Below are positions 44,207 through 53,038 of a stretch of DNA of 64,000 nucleotides, piece after piece. The stretch comes from Sporosarcina limicola. GTDB lineage: Bacteria > Bacillota > Bacilli > Bacillales_A > Planococcaceae. The translations under genes were made by a program, and so were the position numbers. Position 1 is the first letter of the stretch. The number at the start of each line of letters is the position of its first letter. Below the pieces are notes generated by a model. The model worked only from the letters and a program-made list of their open reading frames with translations. It ran no database searches and was not told the DNA's origin. Where the stretch lies: positions 1 through 64,000 of the forward strand of contig NZ_JADBEL010000008.1 of NCBI RefSeq assembly GCF_014873855.1, read 5' to 3'.

Positions 44207-45261
44207 TGTCTCTCTCAATGAAGCTGAAAAGGCATTTACACGAAGGAGCATTTATACCTGCACATCCTCTTGCATTAACATCCGAGAAGCAGTTAGATGA
44301 AAAAGCGCAACGTAGATTGACTAGATACTATTTGGATGCGGGAGTAGGCGGCATTGCTGTAGGCGTTCATACGACACAATTTGAAATTCGTGATCCTGCT
44401 TTTAATCTGTATGAAACGGTTTTACGAATGGCGGCGGAAGAAGTCGATAAAGCCGGGCTTAATCGACCATTTTTGAAAATAGCAGGCGTTTGCGGTGGTA
44501 CGGAGCAGGCAGTCGCCGAATCAAAAATCGCAAAAAAATTAGGCTACGATATGGTATTACTTAGTAACGGAGGGTTGAATGACCTATCTGAAAAAGAAGT
44601 ATTGGATCGTACTCGAGAAGTTGCAAAAGAGATGCCCGTATTCGGTTTCTATCTTCAACCGACCATTGGTGGACGCGTGTTCAGTTATCAGTTTTGGGAA
44701 GAATTTGCTTCGATTCCGAACGTCTTAGCGATTAAAATGGCACCATTCGACCGCTACCTTTCATTGGAAGTCATTCGCGCAGTAAGTGCTTCAGAAAGAA
44801 GTGACGAAATCGCTCTGTACACCGGGAATGATGATAATATTGTAGTCGACTTATTCACTACTTATGAATTCGAGCAGAACGGAAAAAAAGGTACAAAAGA
44901 AATCGTCGGTGGTATGTTGGGACATTGGGCTGTTTGGACACATACAGCCGTCAAAATGTTTGAAGAAATTAAAGAAGCACGCCAGGGTGGCCAAATAGAT
45001 AAAAAGTGGTTTTCTATTGCCCAACAAGTGACAGATGCAAATTCAGCATTTTTCGATTCAATTAACCAATTTAAAGGAAGTATTTCAGGTATTAATGAAG
45101 TACTTGCTAGACAAGGATTACTTGAAGGTAATTGGTGTTTAGTTGATCATGAAGTGTTAAGCGCGGGGCAAGCTGAAGAACTTGACAGGGTTTATCAAAC
45201 ATATCCACAATTACATGATGATGAATTCGTACAAATTTTTCTTGCAAAAGAAGATAATTAA
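44206..45261 (+). CDS. Dihydrodipicolinate synthase-family aldolase/lyase
   Basis: A 351-residue TIM-barrel protein. The Schiff-base lysine is in NVLAIKMAPFDRYL (about 179), following VFGFYLQPTIGGR in place of the usual YNxP. The GxGGxE nucleotide-free start is GVGGIAVGVHTTQFE. The chain is about 55 residues longer than DapA, with an extra stretch near YTGNDDNIVVDLFTTY, so a lysine-biosynthetic role is unlikely. The family also cleaves or dehydrates 2-keto sugar acids. Its ATG overlaps the stop of the upstream oxidoreductase, so they form one unit. Confidence 0.87.
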   Translation: MSLSMKLKRHLHEGAFIPAHPLALTSEKQLDEKAQRRLTRYYLDAGVGGIAVGVHTTQFEIRDPAFNLYETVLRMAAEEVDKAGLNRPFLKIAGVCGGTEQAVAESKIAKKLGYDMVLLSNGGLNDLSEKEVLDRTREVAKEMPVFGFYLQPTIGGRVFSYQFWEEFASIPNVLAIKMAPFDRYLSLEVIRAVSASERSDEIALYTGNDDNIVVDLFTTYEFEQNGKKGTKEIVGGMLGHWAVWTHTAVKMFEEIKEARQGGQIDKKWFSIAQQVTDANSAFFDSINQFKGSISGINEVLARQGLLEGNWCLVDHEVLSAGQAEELDRVYQTYPQLHDDEFVQIFLAKEDN

Positions 45262-45274
45262 TAAAAAATTAGGA

Positions 45275-45304
45275 AAGGCACACCCTATTTGGTGTGTCTT
45301 TTAA
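45275..45304 (+). terminator. Hairpin terminator or attenuator inside the cluster
   Basis: AAGGCACACC and GGTGTGTCTT arms with a 6-nt loop followed by TTTT. It separates the transporter-enzymes segment from the regulator gene, so expression of the latter may be lower. Confidence 0.7.
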
Positions 45305-45324
45305 CAATAGAGGGAGATGAGTCG

Positions 45325-46647
45325 ATGGAAACGCATATTAAAGTAGGGGTAATTGGACCGCTTTGGATTCGTGAAACGTTAAAACGGTGTTTTGATTTAT
45401 TTCCTTCTATTAAACCGATATTTCGTCTCTCAGATCTATTAACAGAAGCGAAAAACTTCACAGTCGAATTAAGAGATGAAGTGGATTGCTTATTTTATTC
45501 GGGGCGAATTCCTTATCTTATTGCAAAGGAAGAAATACCCGTTCATATTCCGGCATTTTACATTCCCCTTAAAGGATCTGGCTTATATAGTGCACTTTAC
45601 CGTTTAAAAAACAAACGGGATTTTACATATATAAGTTTCGATGGAATACAATCTGAGTATATTGAGATTGCTAAGAAAAACTTGGGAGAAAATTTTGAAT
45701 ATAATATTTTTACTGGAACTGTCTCTCTCGAAAATATTGAACTTCTTATTAATTACCACAGAGAAAATATGAAGAGTAGGCCAAATGGGGTTGTTACGAC
45801 AAGCTTAAAAGTAGTGAGTGAACATTTAACGGGTATAAATATTGTGAATGAATGGTTAAAGCCGTCTGAAGAAGACATGATTGTAGCGATTGAAAGAATG
45901 TTACTTGGGACAAGTCAACGTAAACAAAAGGAAATGCAAATCGTTTTCGGGAGAATTTTTATAGAAAATTCTTCCTCGTTTATTAATGAATTTGCCACTG
46001 AACAACAAGTACAAAAGCGGAATCATGATATTTACCGAATGCTTCTCCACTTTGCAGAACAAATGAGTGGTTATGTAACTGCATTAAGCGTGAACGAGTA
46101 TTTATTTATTACGAACCGAGGAACATTTGAACGGGTTACGGAAGGATATAAGTCGCTACCTTTATTGGGAGAAGTGAAAAGGAAGTTAAACGTAGATTTG
46201 TCTATGGGAATGGGCTTTGGTTTTACAGCATTGGAAGCGGGTTCTCATGCAAGGGTAGCGCTCGTCCAAGCTCAGGAGAATGGAGGTTCCTGTTGCTTTA
46301 TTGTGAGGGAAGATCGAAACGTATTTGGACCAATCGATTTTGTTACGCCATTAAAATATTCTTTAACCGTCACAAATCAGTTATTGATTGATAAAGCTGA
46401 ATCGATTGGAATGAATGCAGCCCATTTAGAAAAGACAATGGCGTTAATCAGAAGAAAAAAAACGAATGAATTTACAGCGTTTGAAATGGCATCTGTTTTG
46501 GGCATTACAACTAGAAGTGCTCATCGCATCGTCCAATCTTGGCTAGATGCTGAAATAATTGAAATAGTAGGCACAGAAAAAGTATCAAGACGGGGAAGAC
46601 CGCGACAAGTTTTTTCTTTTCTTGATAAAGGGGAGGATTTATCATGA
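45325..46647 (+). CDS. Regulator with degenerate cyclase-like domain and HTH
   Basis: A 440-residue protein. ATG 45325 follows GGGAGATGA; a longer frame lacks support. The N-terminal 200 residues (KVGVIGPLWIRETLKRCFD) look like a ligand-binding alpha/beta domain. The middle has MGMGFGFTALEAGSHARVAL, which resembles the GTP-cyclohydrolase III/GGDEF-like fold but lacks a GGDEF motif. The C-terminus is a winged HTH, FTAFEMASVLGITTRSAHRI, with an AT-hook-like RRGRPRQ. It probably senses the pathway substrate and controls the cluster. Its stop overlaps the next gene's ATG. Confidence 0.75.
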   Translation: METHIKVGVIGPLWIRETLKRCFDLFPSIKPIFRLSDLLTEAKNFTVELRDEVDCLFYSGRIPYLIAKEEIPVHIPAFYIPLKGSGLYSALYRLKNKRDFTYISFDGIQSEYIEIAKKNLGENFEYNIFTGTVSLENIELLINYHRENMKSRPNGVVTTSLKVVSEHLTGINIVNEWLKPSEEDMIVAIERMLLGTSQRKQKEMQIVFGRIFIENSSSFINEFATEQQVQKRNHDIYRMLLHFAEQMSGYVTALSVNEYLFITNRGTFERVTEGYKSLPLLGEVKRKLNVDLSMGMGFGFTALEAGSHARVALVQAQENGGSCCFIVREDRNVFGPIDFVTPLKYSLTVTNQLLIDKAESIGMNAAHLEKTMALIRRKKTNEFTAFEMASVLGITTRSAHRIVQSWLDAEIIEIVGTEKVSRRGRPRQVFSFLDKGEDLS

Positions 46648-47510
46648 ATATTGGATTAATTGGCTTGGATACATCTCATAGTGAAATTTTCACACGTCTA
46701 ATAAACGACAATGAAGATCCCTTTCATGTGAAAGGCGGAAAAATCACACACGTAATCCCGACATTTTCAAAAGACATGGCGATAAGTAGCGAACGTTTCC
46801 CTACTTATTTTGAGATTGTCAAAACGAAATACGGCGTCCAGCCAATAGAAGACGTAGAAGAATTAATGAAACTTGTTGACGCAGTAATTATCGGAACGGT
46901 AGACGGTAGAAATCATTTGGAATGGTTTAAGAAAGTAGTTCGTTATGGGAAACCTATTTTCATCGATAAACCAATTGTCATGAGTAGCGTTGAAATGGAA
47001 GAATTGATGAGACTATCGATACAATATGGTACGCCTATAATGAGCTCATCATCACTGCGTTTTTCCGAATCAGTCATGAACATAACAGACAAAGAACAAT
47101 TACGAAGTGGATATTTCTATGGACCTGTACCAATGCAGGAGAAAATGCCAGGCTATTTATGGTATGGAATTCATTTAATCGAAATGATTGTTACCATTTT
47201 TGGAACAGATATCAAACAGATTAAGTTGAAATCTAACGAAGACTACGAATACATCAATATGATTTTTAACAACAAAGCCGAGGTGATTGTTAGGGGGGAG
47301 AATGTATGGCATGATCGCTTCGGTGCGGTTCTTCATTCATCTGAAAATGTCCACACGTTAAAACTGTGGCAAGAGAGAAAACCATATTATGCAGGATTAA
47401 TTGAACACGTAATGGCTTTCTTTAAAAGTAGGATAACTCCAGTGCCATTAGTGGAAACAGCAGAAATTATAAAGATTGTTGAACGTATCAACTCGTTGAA
47501 GAAAGTATAA
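46644..47510 (+). CDS. Gfo/Idh/MocA-family oxidoreductase
   Basis: A 288-residue protein coupled to the regulator by an ATGA overlap. The N-terminus MNIGLIGLDTSHSEIFTRLI replaces the usual GxGxxG with GLDTSHS, a known variant of the family. DAVIIGTVDGRNHLEW and KPIFIDKPIVMS correspond to the NAD-binding and (E/D)KP motifs; the catalytic-site His/Lys pattern lies near WYGIHLIEMIV. It is shorter than typical members (about 340-380). Together with the SDR-type and aldolase genes it suggests stepwise oxidation and cleavage of a polyol or sugar acid. Confidence 0.83.
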   Translation: MNIGLIGLDTSHSEIFTRLINDNEDPFHVKGGKITHVIPTFSKDMAISSERFPTYFEIVKTKYGVQPIEDVEELMKLVDAVIIGTVDGRNHLEWFKKVVRYGKPIFIDKPIVMSSVEMEELMRLSIQYGTPIMSSSSLRFSESVMNITDKEQLRSGYFYGPVPMQEKMPGYLWYGIHLIEMIVTIFGTDIKQIKLKSNEDYEYINMIFNNKAEVIVRGENVWHDRFGAVLHSSENVHTLKLWQERKPYYAGLIEHVMAFFKSRITPVPLVETAEIIKIVERINSLKKV

Positions 47511-47514
47511 TAGA

Positions 47515-47925
47515 GAAATAACCTAAAAGATATATTCTAGTAACTAAGATTCATATGAACTGAAATTTTTGTAAATGATTTCTCGTTTAACACATTTAAG
47601 AGTTCACTTATTTGTGGTTTTTGTGTCCTTGTCCATGAGATTTCTCCTCTTAATACAATTTCGGAATGGGAATTTTTTAGTTTTCGTTGTTCAGTTGAGA
47701 TTAATTCACCAAATGATAAATTTAACACATGATTTCTGCGCAATCATGACAGCTATGAATATGCCGAGTAACCAGTCAATTCATATAAGTTGAACAAAAG
47801 ATCATCGGCCCATTTATACTTGAATAGTTGAAACAAACGCGTCAAACAAACATATGTAGAATCAACAAAAGTGTAAAACTTAAATTCAACTTATACAGAT
47901 ACGAATTTTTAATTTGGGCGGTGGC
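47515..47925. other. Intergenic region without a recognised gene
   Basis: AT-rich sequence between the cluster's end and the convergent DUF1646 gene. A 68-codon minus-strand frame at 47537-47743 has no ribosome binding site and no family resemblance. I see no clear terminator. Confidence 0.35.
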
Positions 47926-47927
47926 AC

Positions 47928-48989
47928 TCAGCCGTATATGACTAGTACGATAAAATACATGGCCATTGTAATAAAACCGATGGGCACACCGAAACGTGCC
48001 CATTCGATACTTGTAATATTGAGTTTGCCGGCGGCGATGATATTCGGAATGTTCCCCGGAATGAGCATTCCACCGCTGATGAGCAAACCGAGTAAAATTG
48101 CCTTGATAGTTTGTGGAGTCATTGAGGGACTGATTTCAGCGGATGCCAATGTGGCGTTATCCAATACCGCGGAAATCATATTAATCCAATACAGCATCAA
48201 AGGACTCGTATCGAGGAGATACGCCGTTATCAATGGTTCAAACCCTGCCCCAAGTAACGTCAAAGCCATGACAAATAGATAAACTTTAATACTTCGGATA
48301 ATGATTTCAGTGTAGGATTCAATCTTTCGTTTTGGTGGCAACGTATTCATTTTCTTCTTTGGATGAATGAGCATCGCAGCAAGTATCCCAAAAATAAAGA
48401 CTGCTGGAATGACGGCGGGGCCTATCAACTTCATTAAAAAGAAAAAATCTTCATTCAGTTTGCTGGTGGCAATGGTGGAAAGTGGTTCGCCAATGGGTGT
48501 AAGTGCAGCACCCAGTCCAATCGAAAAACAGGCTAAAACCACAAATCTTACTTCCGATTTTCGATCCAGCCGTAGCACGCCTACGATGGACACAAGAATG
48601 ATTGCGGCAATGATTGCTGTAATGATGCTTGAAAGAAGGCCAAGGGTGATGACGATGGATCCTAGGAACAGACGGTGAGGTACCGCTTTACTCGTTCTGA
48701 GGATTCCTTTTTCGATTGGAACCTGCATCCATTTGAAAAGGATTCCGGCGAAAAGTACCGCTAAACTAATATGTATCGGATCTTTTACTGATTTAATGAT
48801 AAGAGGTATGTCTACTACTTGACTGATTAGAACAGCCCAAATTCCCATTAGGAATAAAAAAATTTCTAAATTCTGCTCAACACTTTTCATTGTGAATGGA
48901 AGTAACAGGACAAGTAATAGGATTAACAGTAGCCAAAACAATGGGAGTACACTCCTTTTCACATTGACACCAAACGGGGTTTCTATCAT
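47928..48989 (-). CDS. DUF1646 putative cation transporter
   Basis: A 353-residue membrane protein with about ten helices, of the DUF1646 group in the ion-transporter superfamily. Typical blocks are FSIGLGAALTPIGEPLSTIA, YWINMISAVLDNATLASAEI and GGMLIPGNIPNIIAA; the repeated GxxxTPxGxP and N-rich half-helices resemble those of Na+/H+ antiporters such as NhaD. A sodium or other cation antiport role is inferred. The start lacks an obvious strong ribosome binding site, so it may begin a few codons further in. Confidence 0.8.
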   Translation of the reverse strand: MIETPFGVNVKRSVLPLFWLLLILLLVLLLPFTMKSVEQNLEIFLFLMGIWAVLISQVVDIPLIIKSVKDPIHISLAVLFAGILFKWMQVPIEKGILRTSKAVPHRLFLGSIVITLGLLSSIITAIIAAIILVSIVGVLRLDRKSEVRFVVLACFSIGLGAALTPIGEPLSTIATSKLNEDFFFLMKLIGPAVIPAVFIFGILAAMLIHPKKKMNTLPPKRKIESYTEIIIRSIKVYLFVMALTLLGAGFEPLITAYLLDTSPLMLYWINMISAVLDNATLASAEISPSMTPQTIKAILLGLLISGGMLIPGNIPNIIAAGKLNITSIEWARFGVPIGFITMAMYFIVLVIYG

Positions 48990-49153
48990 CTTATTTTTTA
49001 GGCGGGGAGTTTATTCGGAAAAAACATTTTTAGTACATATGTTCTTATATTGTGACATTTATCTTGGGTTGTAGTACAATATGGATATTGAGTTCGAATT
49101 ATTGAAACGAAAATACAGCTACTAATAATGTCTTGTCGATATTGATTACTAAC

Positions 49154-49198
49154 ATAAAACAAGCCAGCCCCATACAATGGGACTGGCTTGTTTTTATG
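49154..49198 (-). terminator. Terminator after the POT transporter gene
   Basis: Arms AAAACAAGCCAGCCCCAT-type and its inverse TGGGACTGGCTTGTTTTT, eight bases past the stop of the minus-strand transporter gene. Confidence 0.85.
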
Positions 49199-49205
49199 TC
49201 TTTCC

Positions 49206-50699
49206 TTACCGTATATCACCCATGTATCGTTGGATGACCGGTGAAATGAGGAACAATAGAAGACTGAGAAAAATAGCAGTTCCACCGATAATACCGAAAT
49301 AAAGCATTTCATTTTTTTCGGAATAAAACTGAACAAGTTGTGCGTTGAGAGCTTGTGCAGCGGCATTCGATAAGAACCAAAGACTCATTGTTTGTGAAGA
49401 GAATGCCACAGGTGCTAATTTCGTCGTTGCTGATAATCCAACAGGTGATAGACATAATTCACCTAAGACAACAGTGAAGATGCTTAGAACGAGCCATAGT
49501 GGGTTTACAAGGGAATCTGTACCGCCGAAATAAGCAGGCAATAAAATGACGATGAATGAGAGCCCTGCAAACAATAAACCTAACGAGAATTTTTGTGGAG
49601 TAGTTGGTTGACGATCCCCCAGTTTCATCCAAAGCCATGCAAACACGGGTGCAAGCAAAATGATAAACATCGGATTAAACGATTGGAACCATGTAGGGGA
49701 AATTTTGATTCCCATGAAATTCAGGTTCGTCCTTGTGTCTGCGTACATTGCAAGAATTGTTGAACCTTGCTCAGCAATTGTCCAGAACATGACAGCAGCT
49801 ATGAACAGAGGAATATACGCGATGATATGCGATTGTTCCATTTTCGTCGTCTTCGGACTGAAATACATGACTAGAAAATAGACTGTAGGAATTAAAAAAG
49901 CCAGAATTCCGACCAGAAGAATGAATGAATTAAACGTCAGCCATCCTCTTGGAATAGCAATCGCTACTACTATGGAAATTAGAATTGCCGCAAGACCGAA
50001 AATAGTGAACACTTTTTTCTTCTCGGCGGATGACAGCGGATTAGCAACTTGAACACCAGCCATACCAAGATTTTTCTTTTTCGTAAACATGAACACGATC
50101 AATCCGAAGAACATACCAACAGCAGCTAGGCCAAACCCTAAATGGAAGTTATACTTCAAACCGATTGTTCCGACGATAAGAGGGGAAATGAAGCCACCCA
50201 TATTGATGCCCATATAGAAAATACTGAATCCTGAATCTTGGCGATTGTCACCATCCACGTAAATATCGCCGACGATAGTAGAGACGTTCGGTTTTAATAA
50301 GCCAGTCCCGATAACAATTAATATCATAGATACGAAGAACAGTGCTATGTTCCCTGGAATTGCAAGTGCGATATGTCCGAGCATGATAAATACCCCGCCA
50401 TAGAACACGGCCCTAGATGTACCGAATACACGGTCTGCAAGCCATCCACCAATGATACCGGACATATAGACGAGTGAACCGTAAATTGATACGATTGAAA
50501 GGGAAAGTGTTTTATCAAGTCCGAGTCCGCCCTGAGATACTTCGTAGTACATATAGTAAACGAGTAGTGCTCTCATCCCATAATATGAGAATCGTTCCCA
50601 GAACTCTGTGAAAAATAGTGTGAACAAACCTTTAGGATGTCCAAAAAATCCTTTCTGAGGAACACTTTCTGCAATCTGTTGTTTAGTTAACTGTGACAT
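49206..50699 (-). CDS. dtpT: Proton-dependent oligopeptide transporter (POT family)
   Basis: A 497-residue MFS-fold transporter with about 14 membrane helices behind GGAGGCATCT-type sequence. POT signatures are present: FTEFWERFSYYGMRALLVYY (ExxERFxYYG, proton coupling and peptide binding) and the second family motif DGDNRQDSGFSIFYMGINMG. The FWTIAEQGSTILAMYAD segment of helix 7 also fits. The protein imports di- and tripeptides with protons. It is a single gene with its own terminator and a long AT-rich upstream region. Confidence 0.9.
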   Translation of the reverse strand: MSQLTKQQIAESVPQKGFFGHPKGLFTLFFTEFWERFSYYGMRALLVYYMYYEVSQGGLGLDKTLSLSIVSIYGSLVYMSGIIGGWLADRVFGTSRAVFYGGVFIMLGHIALAIPGNIALFFVSMILIVIGTGLLKPNVSTIVGDIYVDGDNRQDSGFSIFYMGINMGGFISPLIVGTIGLKYNFHLGFGLAAVGMFFGLIVFMFTKKKNLGMAGVQVANPLSSAEKKKVFTIFGLAAILISIVVAIAIPRGWLTFNSFILLVGILAFLIPTVYFLVMYFSPKTTKMEQSHIIAYIPLFIAAVMFWTIAEQGSTILAMYADTRTNLNFMGIKISPTWFQSFNPMFIILLAPVFAWLWMKLGDRQPTTPQKFSLGLLFAGLSFIVILLPAYFGGTDSLVNPLWLVLSIFTVVLGELCLSPVGLSATTKLAPVAFSSQTMSLWFLSNAAAQALNAQLVQFYSEKNEMLYFGIIGGTAIFLSLLLFLISPVIQRYMGDIR

Positions 50700-50938
50700 C
50701 TAGATGCCTCCTTCATATTCTACTATAATACATTCAGGTGTTTTCAATTGTCAAAAATAATTTATGGAAACAATATTATTTAGAAAAACGTTGTTATTAC
50801 GATGTTTCTGTATTTTTTTAATTCCTTGAATAGTATAACGAAATTTTTTTAGTATAATGATTGTATTAATTGAAATAGCAGGCTTTAGTATACATTTATA
50901 AATGCCTGTATTCATAGAATGAGGTAGTTTGAAAATGA

Positions 50939-51367
50939 ATTTTTGAAGGGAAATCAGGAATAGATAATTTTACTACGCCGTGTAATCGGTTTGAGGCAAT
51001 TCTTCGAGGGAAAAGTACGGTTCATGAAGGAGTTTGTACAGTATCGTGTCATAGGGATATGAATGTGACGTTTCAAGGCGAACCAAGCACTTCAGTTATA
51101 TCCGCTGATGTGTTGTTTGAATCATTAGATAAACTAGGGGTTGCATTGAATTTAGCGGAAGTTGCAGAACTTCAATAAGAGATTCCTTTATTTATGCAGT
51201 CTGTAACACAACAAGGGCTGATTGTAGGTGCTCTACATAATCATTGGTTATATATGAATCCTGCACTATTCTACATCTCTATTCAATTTGTTGAGTCACC
51301 GATGGATTTTGCGAAGAAATTGGCTTATTCATTTTCATTATTGAGTTGTTCAACGGTTGCTGAATAA
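50939..51367 (+). pseudogene. DUF1259 (LppY/LpqO) gene remnant
   Basis: One frame reads NFTTPCNRFEAILRGKSTVH and DMNVTFQGEPSTSVISADVL, FESLDKLGVALNLAEVAELQ, then TAA at 51176, then continues in the same frame with LIVGALHNHWLYMNPALFYI and PMDFAKKLAYSFSLL to a TAA at 51367. The second half carries the HNHW motif of DUF1259. Only about 140 residues of a ~300-residue protein remain, without a start codon and with a premature stop (GAA to TAA would explain it). Confidence 0.7.
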
Positions 51368-51384
51368 CTTGGTTAGGAGGAGAA

Positions 51385-51627
51385 ATGTTGGAAATCTATG
51401 ATGTTGTATTGATCCCGTTGATCATCGGGATGGTTCAATTATTGAAGCTATATGGCATGCCAAAGCGATTACTCCCTATCGTGGCATTGGTTTTTGGTGT
51501 TGTTGGCGGCATCATTTATGTCTATCCACATGACATAAAAGCAGGTACCCTCGTAGGATTAATGATGGGTCTATCTGCGAGTGGGCTGTATTCAGGGGGG
51601 AAAGCAGTGGTCAAGAGTGAAGTGTAG
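51385..51627 (+). CDS. Holin-like small membrane protein
   Basis: An 80-residue protein behind TTAGGAGGAG and an in-frame TTG/ATG. Two hydrophobic helices, VVLIPLIIGMVQLLKLYG and LLPIVALVFGVVGGIIYVY, then GTLVGLMMGLSASGLYSGGK. This matches small phage-type holins in which an N-terminal pair of helices is followed by a glycine-rich amphipathic end. The endolysin-like amidase is almost 10 kb away and no prophage genes are adjacent, so a domesticated or stray holin is more likely than an active lysis cassette. Confidence 0.65.
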   Translation: MLEIYDVVLIPLIIGMVQLLKLYGMPKRLLPIVALVFGVVGGIIYVYPHDIKAGTLVGLMMGLSASGLYSGGKAVVKSEV

Positions 51628-51705
51628 TCTGTTACAATGAAAATAAGAACGTGTGATGGGTTATTTCTTTGGTGTCGGAGGTTCATGCGTAAAGGGGGTG
51701 AAAAT

Positions 51706-52070
51706 ATGAATTTAGTTGATCCGTCAAAGTCCTTGGACTTCATCCTGGCGATGACTCAGGAATAGAATTACCCTTTTTATTTCCTAATCTTTTCGGAAGC
51801 TCTGAAGGAACCCCTATTTTAGACTTAATAAAGAATAGACTTGAAATTAGTAAGTTCTCTAATTCGGAGCTTGAAGTTATAAATAGTATTGAATATTTAC
51901 ATTCCCCTACCGATGTATTAAAATTACGTTGTTTTGGTCAGAATCCAACTATTTATGAATCGTTGAAAGAAGAAAATTTATTAGAAATAACACGGATTTT
52001 CGAACAAAACGCTACAAATAAAGGCTTACCTATTACATTTTCTCGTTATGTTGTTCGTGTAACTGTTTAA
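51706..52070 (+). pseudogene. Frameshifted hypothetical gene
   Basis: AAAGGGGGTG and ATG 51706 begin MNLVDPSKS, after which the frame soon stops. One base later in frame the sequence reads LGLHPGDDSGIELPFLFPNL, FGSSEGTPILDLIKNRLEIS and IYESLKEENLLEITRIFEQN to TAA 52070. Removing one base near 51730 would give a ~120-residue protein. The family is not recognised. It is probably a pseudogene or a real gene with a base-call error. Confidence 0.5.
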
Positions 52071-52183
52071 TCAAATAGCAATAAAAGTACATATAAATCG
52101 GATTTGAAGCTGCGGATACCTTTATCACATTTTTTTTATCTTCCCCAATGAAAAGGAATAGAGGAAATGTCCCCTGTTCCTTT

Positions 52184-53038
52184 TCATTTCCTTTTTTTCA
52201 TCATGACTAAAAGAGAGAGGATGAAAAATAGAATCGCAGTCCCTATTAAATAGAAAACACTGAATAGCTTGGATGTAGGTGATCCGTTTATTTCATAAAA
52301 AATGCCCATATTGAGCAGAAAATCTTTTTTCGTTCCTGAGGGTGCATTTGCAAAAGAATCAATGAGCGGACTTTCCATTAAAATCTGCCGAAACAATGCG
52401 GCTGTATGGGAAACGGGAAACCATTTTACGACCGATTGGAGATAATCAGGTAAGCCTCCGATAGGTATATAAATTCCCGCTAAAAAACCGATAAATGTAC
52501 CAATCACCATACTTGCCGCTGCAAAAGAACTTGATGTGTGAAAAAAGGAAACCGGCAATAAAACCATCGATCCGCTTGCTAGTACAGAAAGGATAACTAT
52601 ACCAATCAACTGCATCGTTGCCGCAAAGGGTAGCACATTTTCACCTGAAAATAGCAGATATAAATCCACGACTATGAATGTGAATAAGCACATGACGACT
52701 CCGACAAATAGTGCACTCGTTATATAGCCACCGACCAACTTAAATCTTTGAAGGGGAGAGGAATCGAAATCCATATCAATTTTATTCGTCCTATCATCGA
52801 CAAGAATACCAAAGGCTCCCAAGGTCGTCGTCACTGAAGTAACCGCTAATATTCCGGCGATGAACCAAGACGTGAGTAACTGTTTTTTTGCTGGGAAATC
52901 AGGAAGACCTTTCGACGTCGTATCACCTAAGAACAGGACATATAAAGCAATGAGAATAATGACAGCAAGAAGTGAGTAGAACACTGTTGTTTTATCCCGG
53001 AAATAGAGTAAAATATTTCGTTTAGCAATTGCCAACAT
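52184..53038 (-). CDS. ABC-2 type permease
   Basis: A 284-residue membrane protein with about six helices and the ABC-2 signature region: FIGFLAGIYIPIGGLPDYLQ and VVKWFPVSHTAALFRQIL near the fifth helix. It overlaps the ATPase gene by 17 bp. It is the membrane part of a drug- or lipid-type exporter controlled by the LytTR protein upstream. The substrate is unknown. Confidence 0.88.
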   Translation of the reverse strand: MLAIAKRNILLYFRDKTTVFYSLLAVIILIALYVLFLGDTTSKGLPDFPAKKQLLTSWFIAGILAVTSVTTTLGAFGILVDDRTNKIDMDFDSSPLQRFKLVGGYITSALFVGVVMCLFTFIVVDLYLLFSGENVLPFAATMQLIGIVILSVLASGSMVLLPVSFFHTSSSFAAASMVIGTFIGFLAGIYIPIGGLPDYLQSVVKWFPVSHTAALFRQILMESPLIDSFANAPSGTKKDFLLNMGIFYEINGSPTSKLFSVFYLIGTAILFFILSLLVMMKKRK

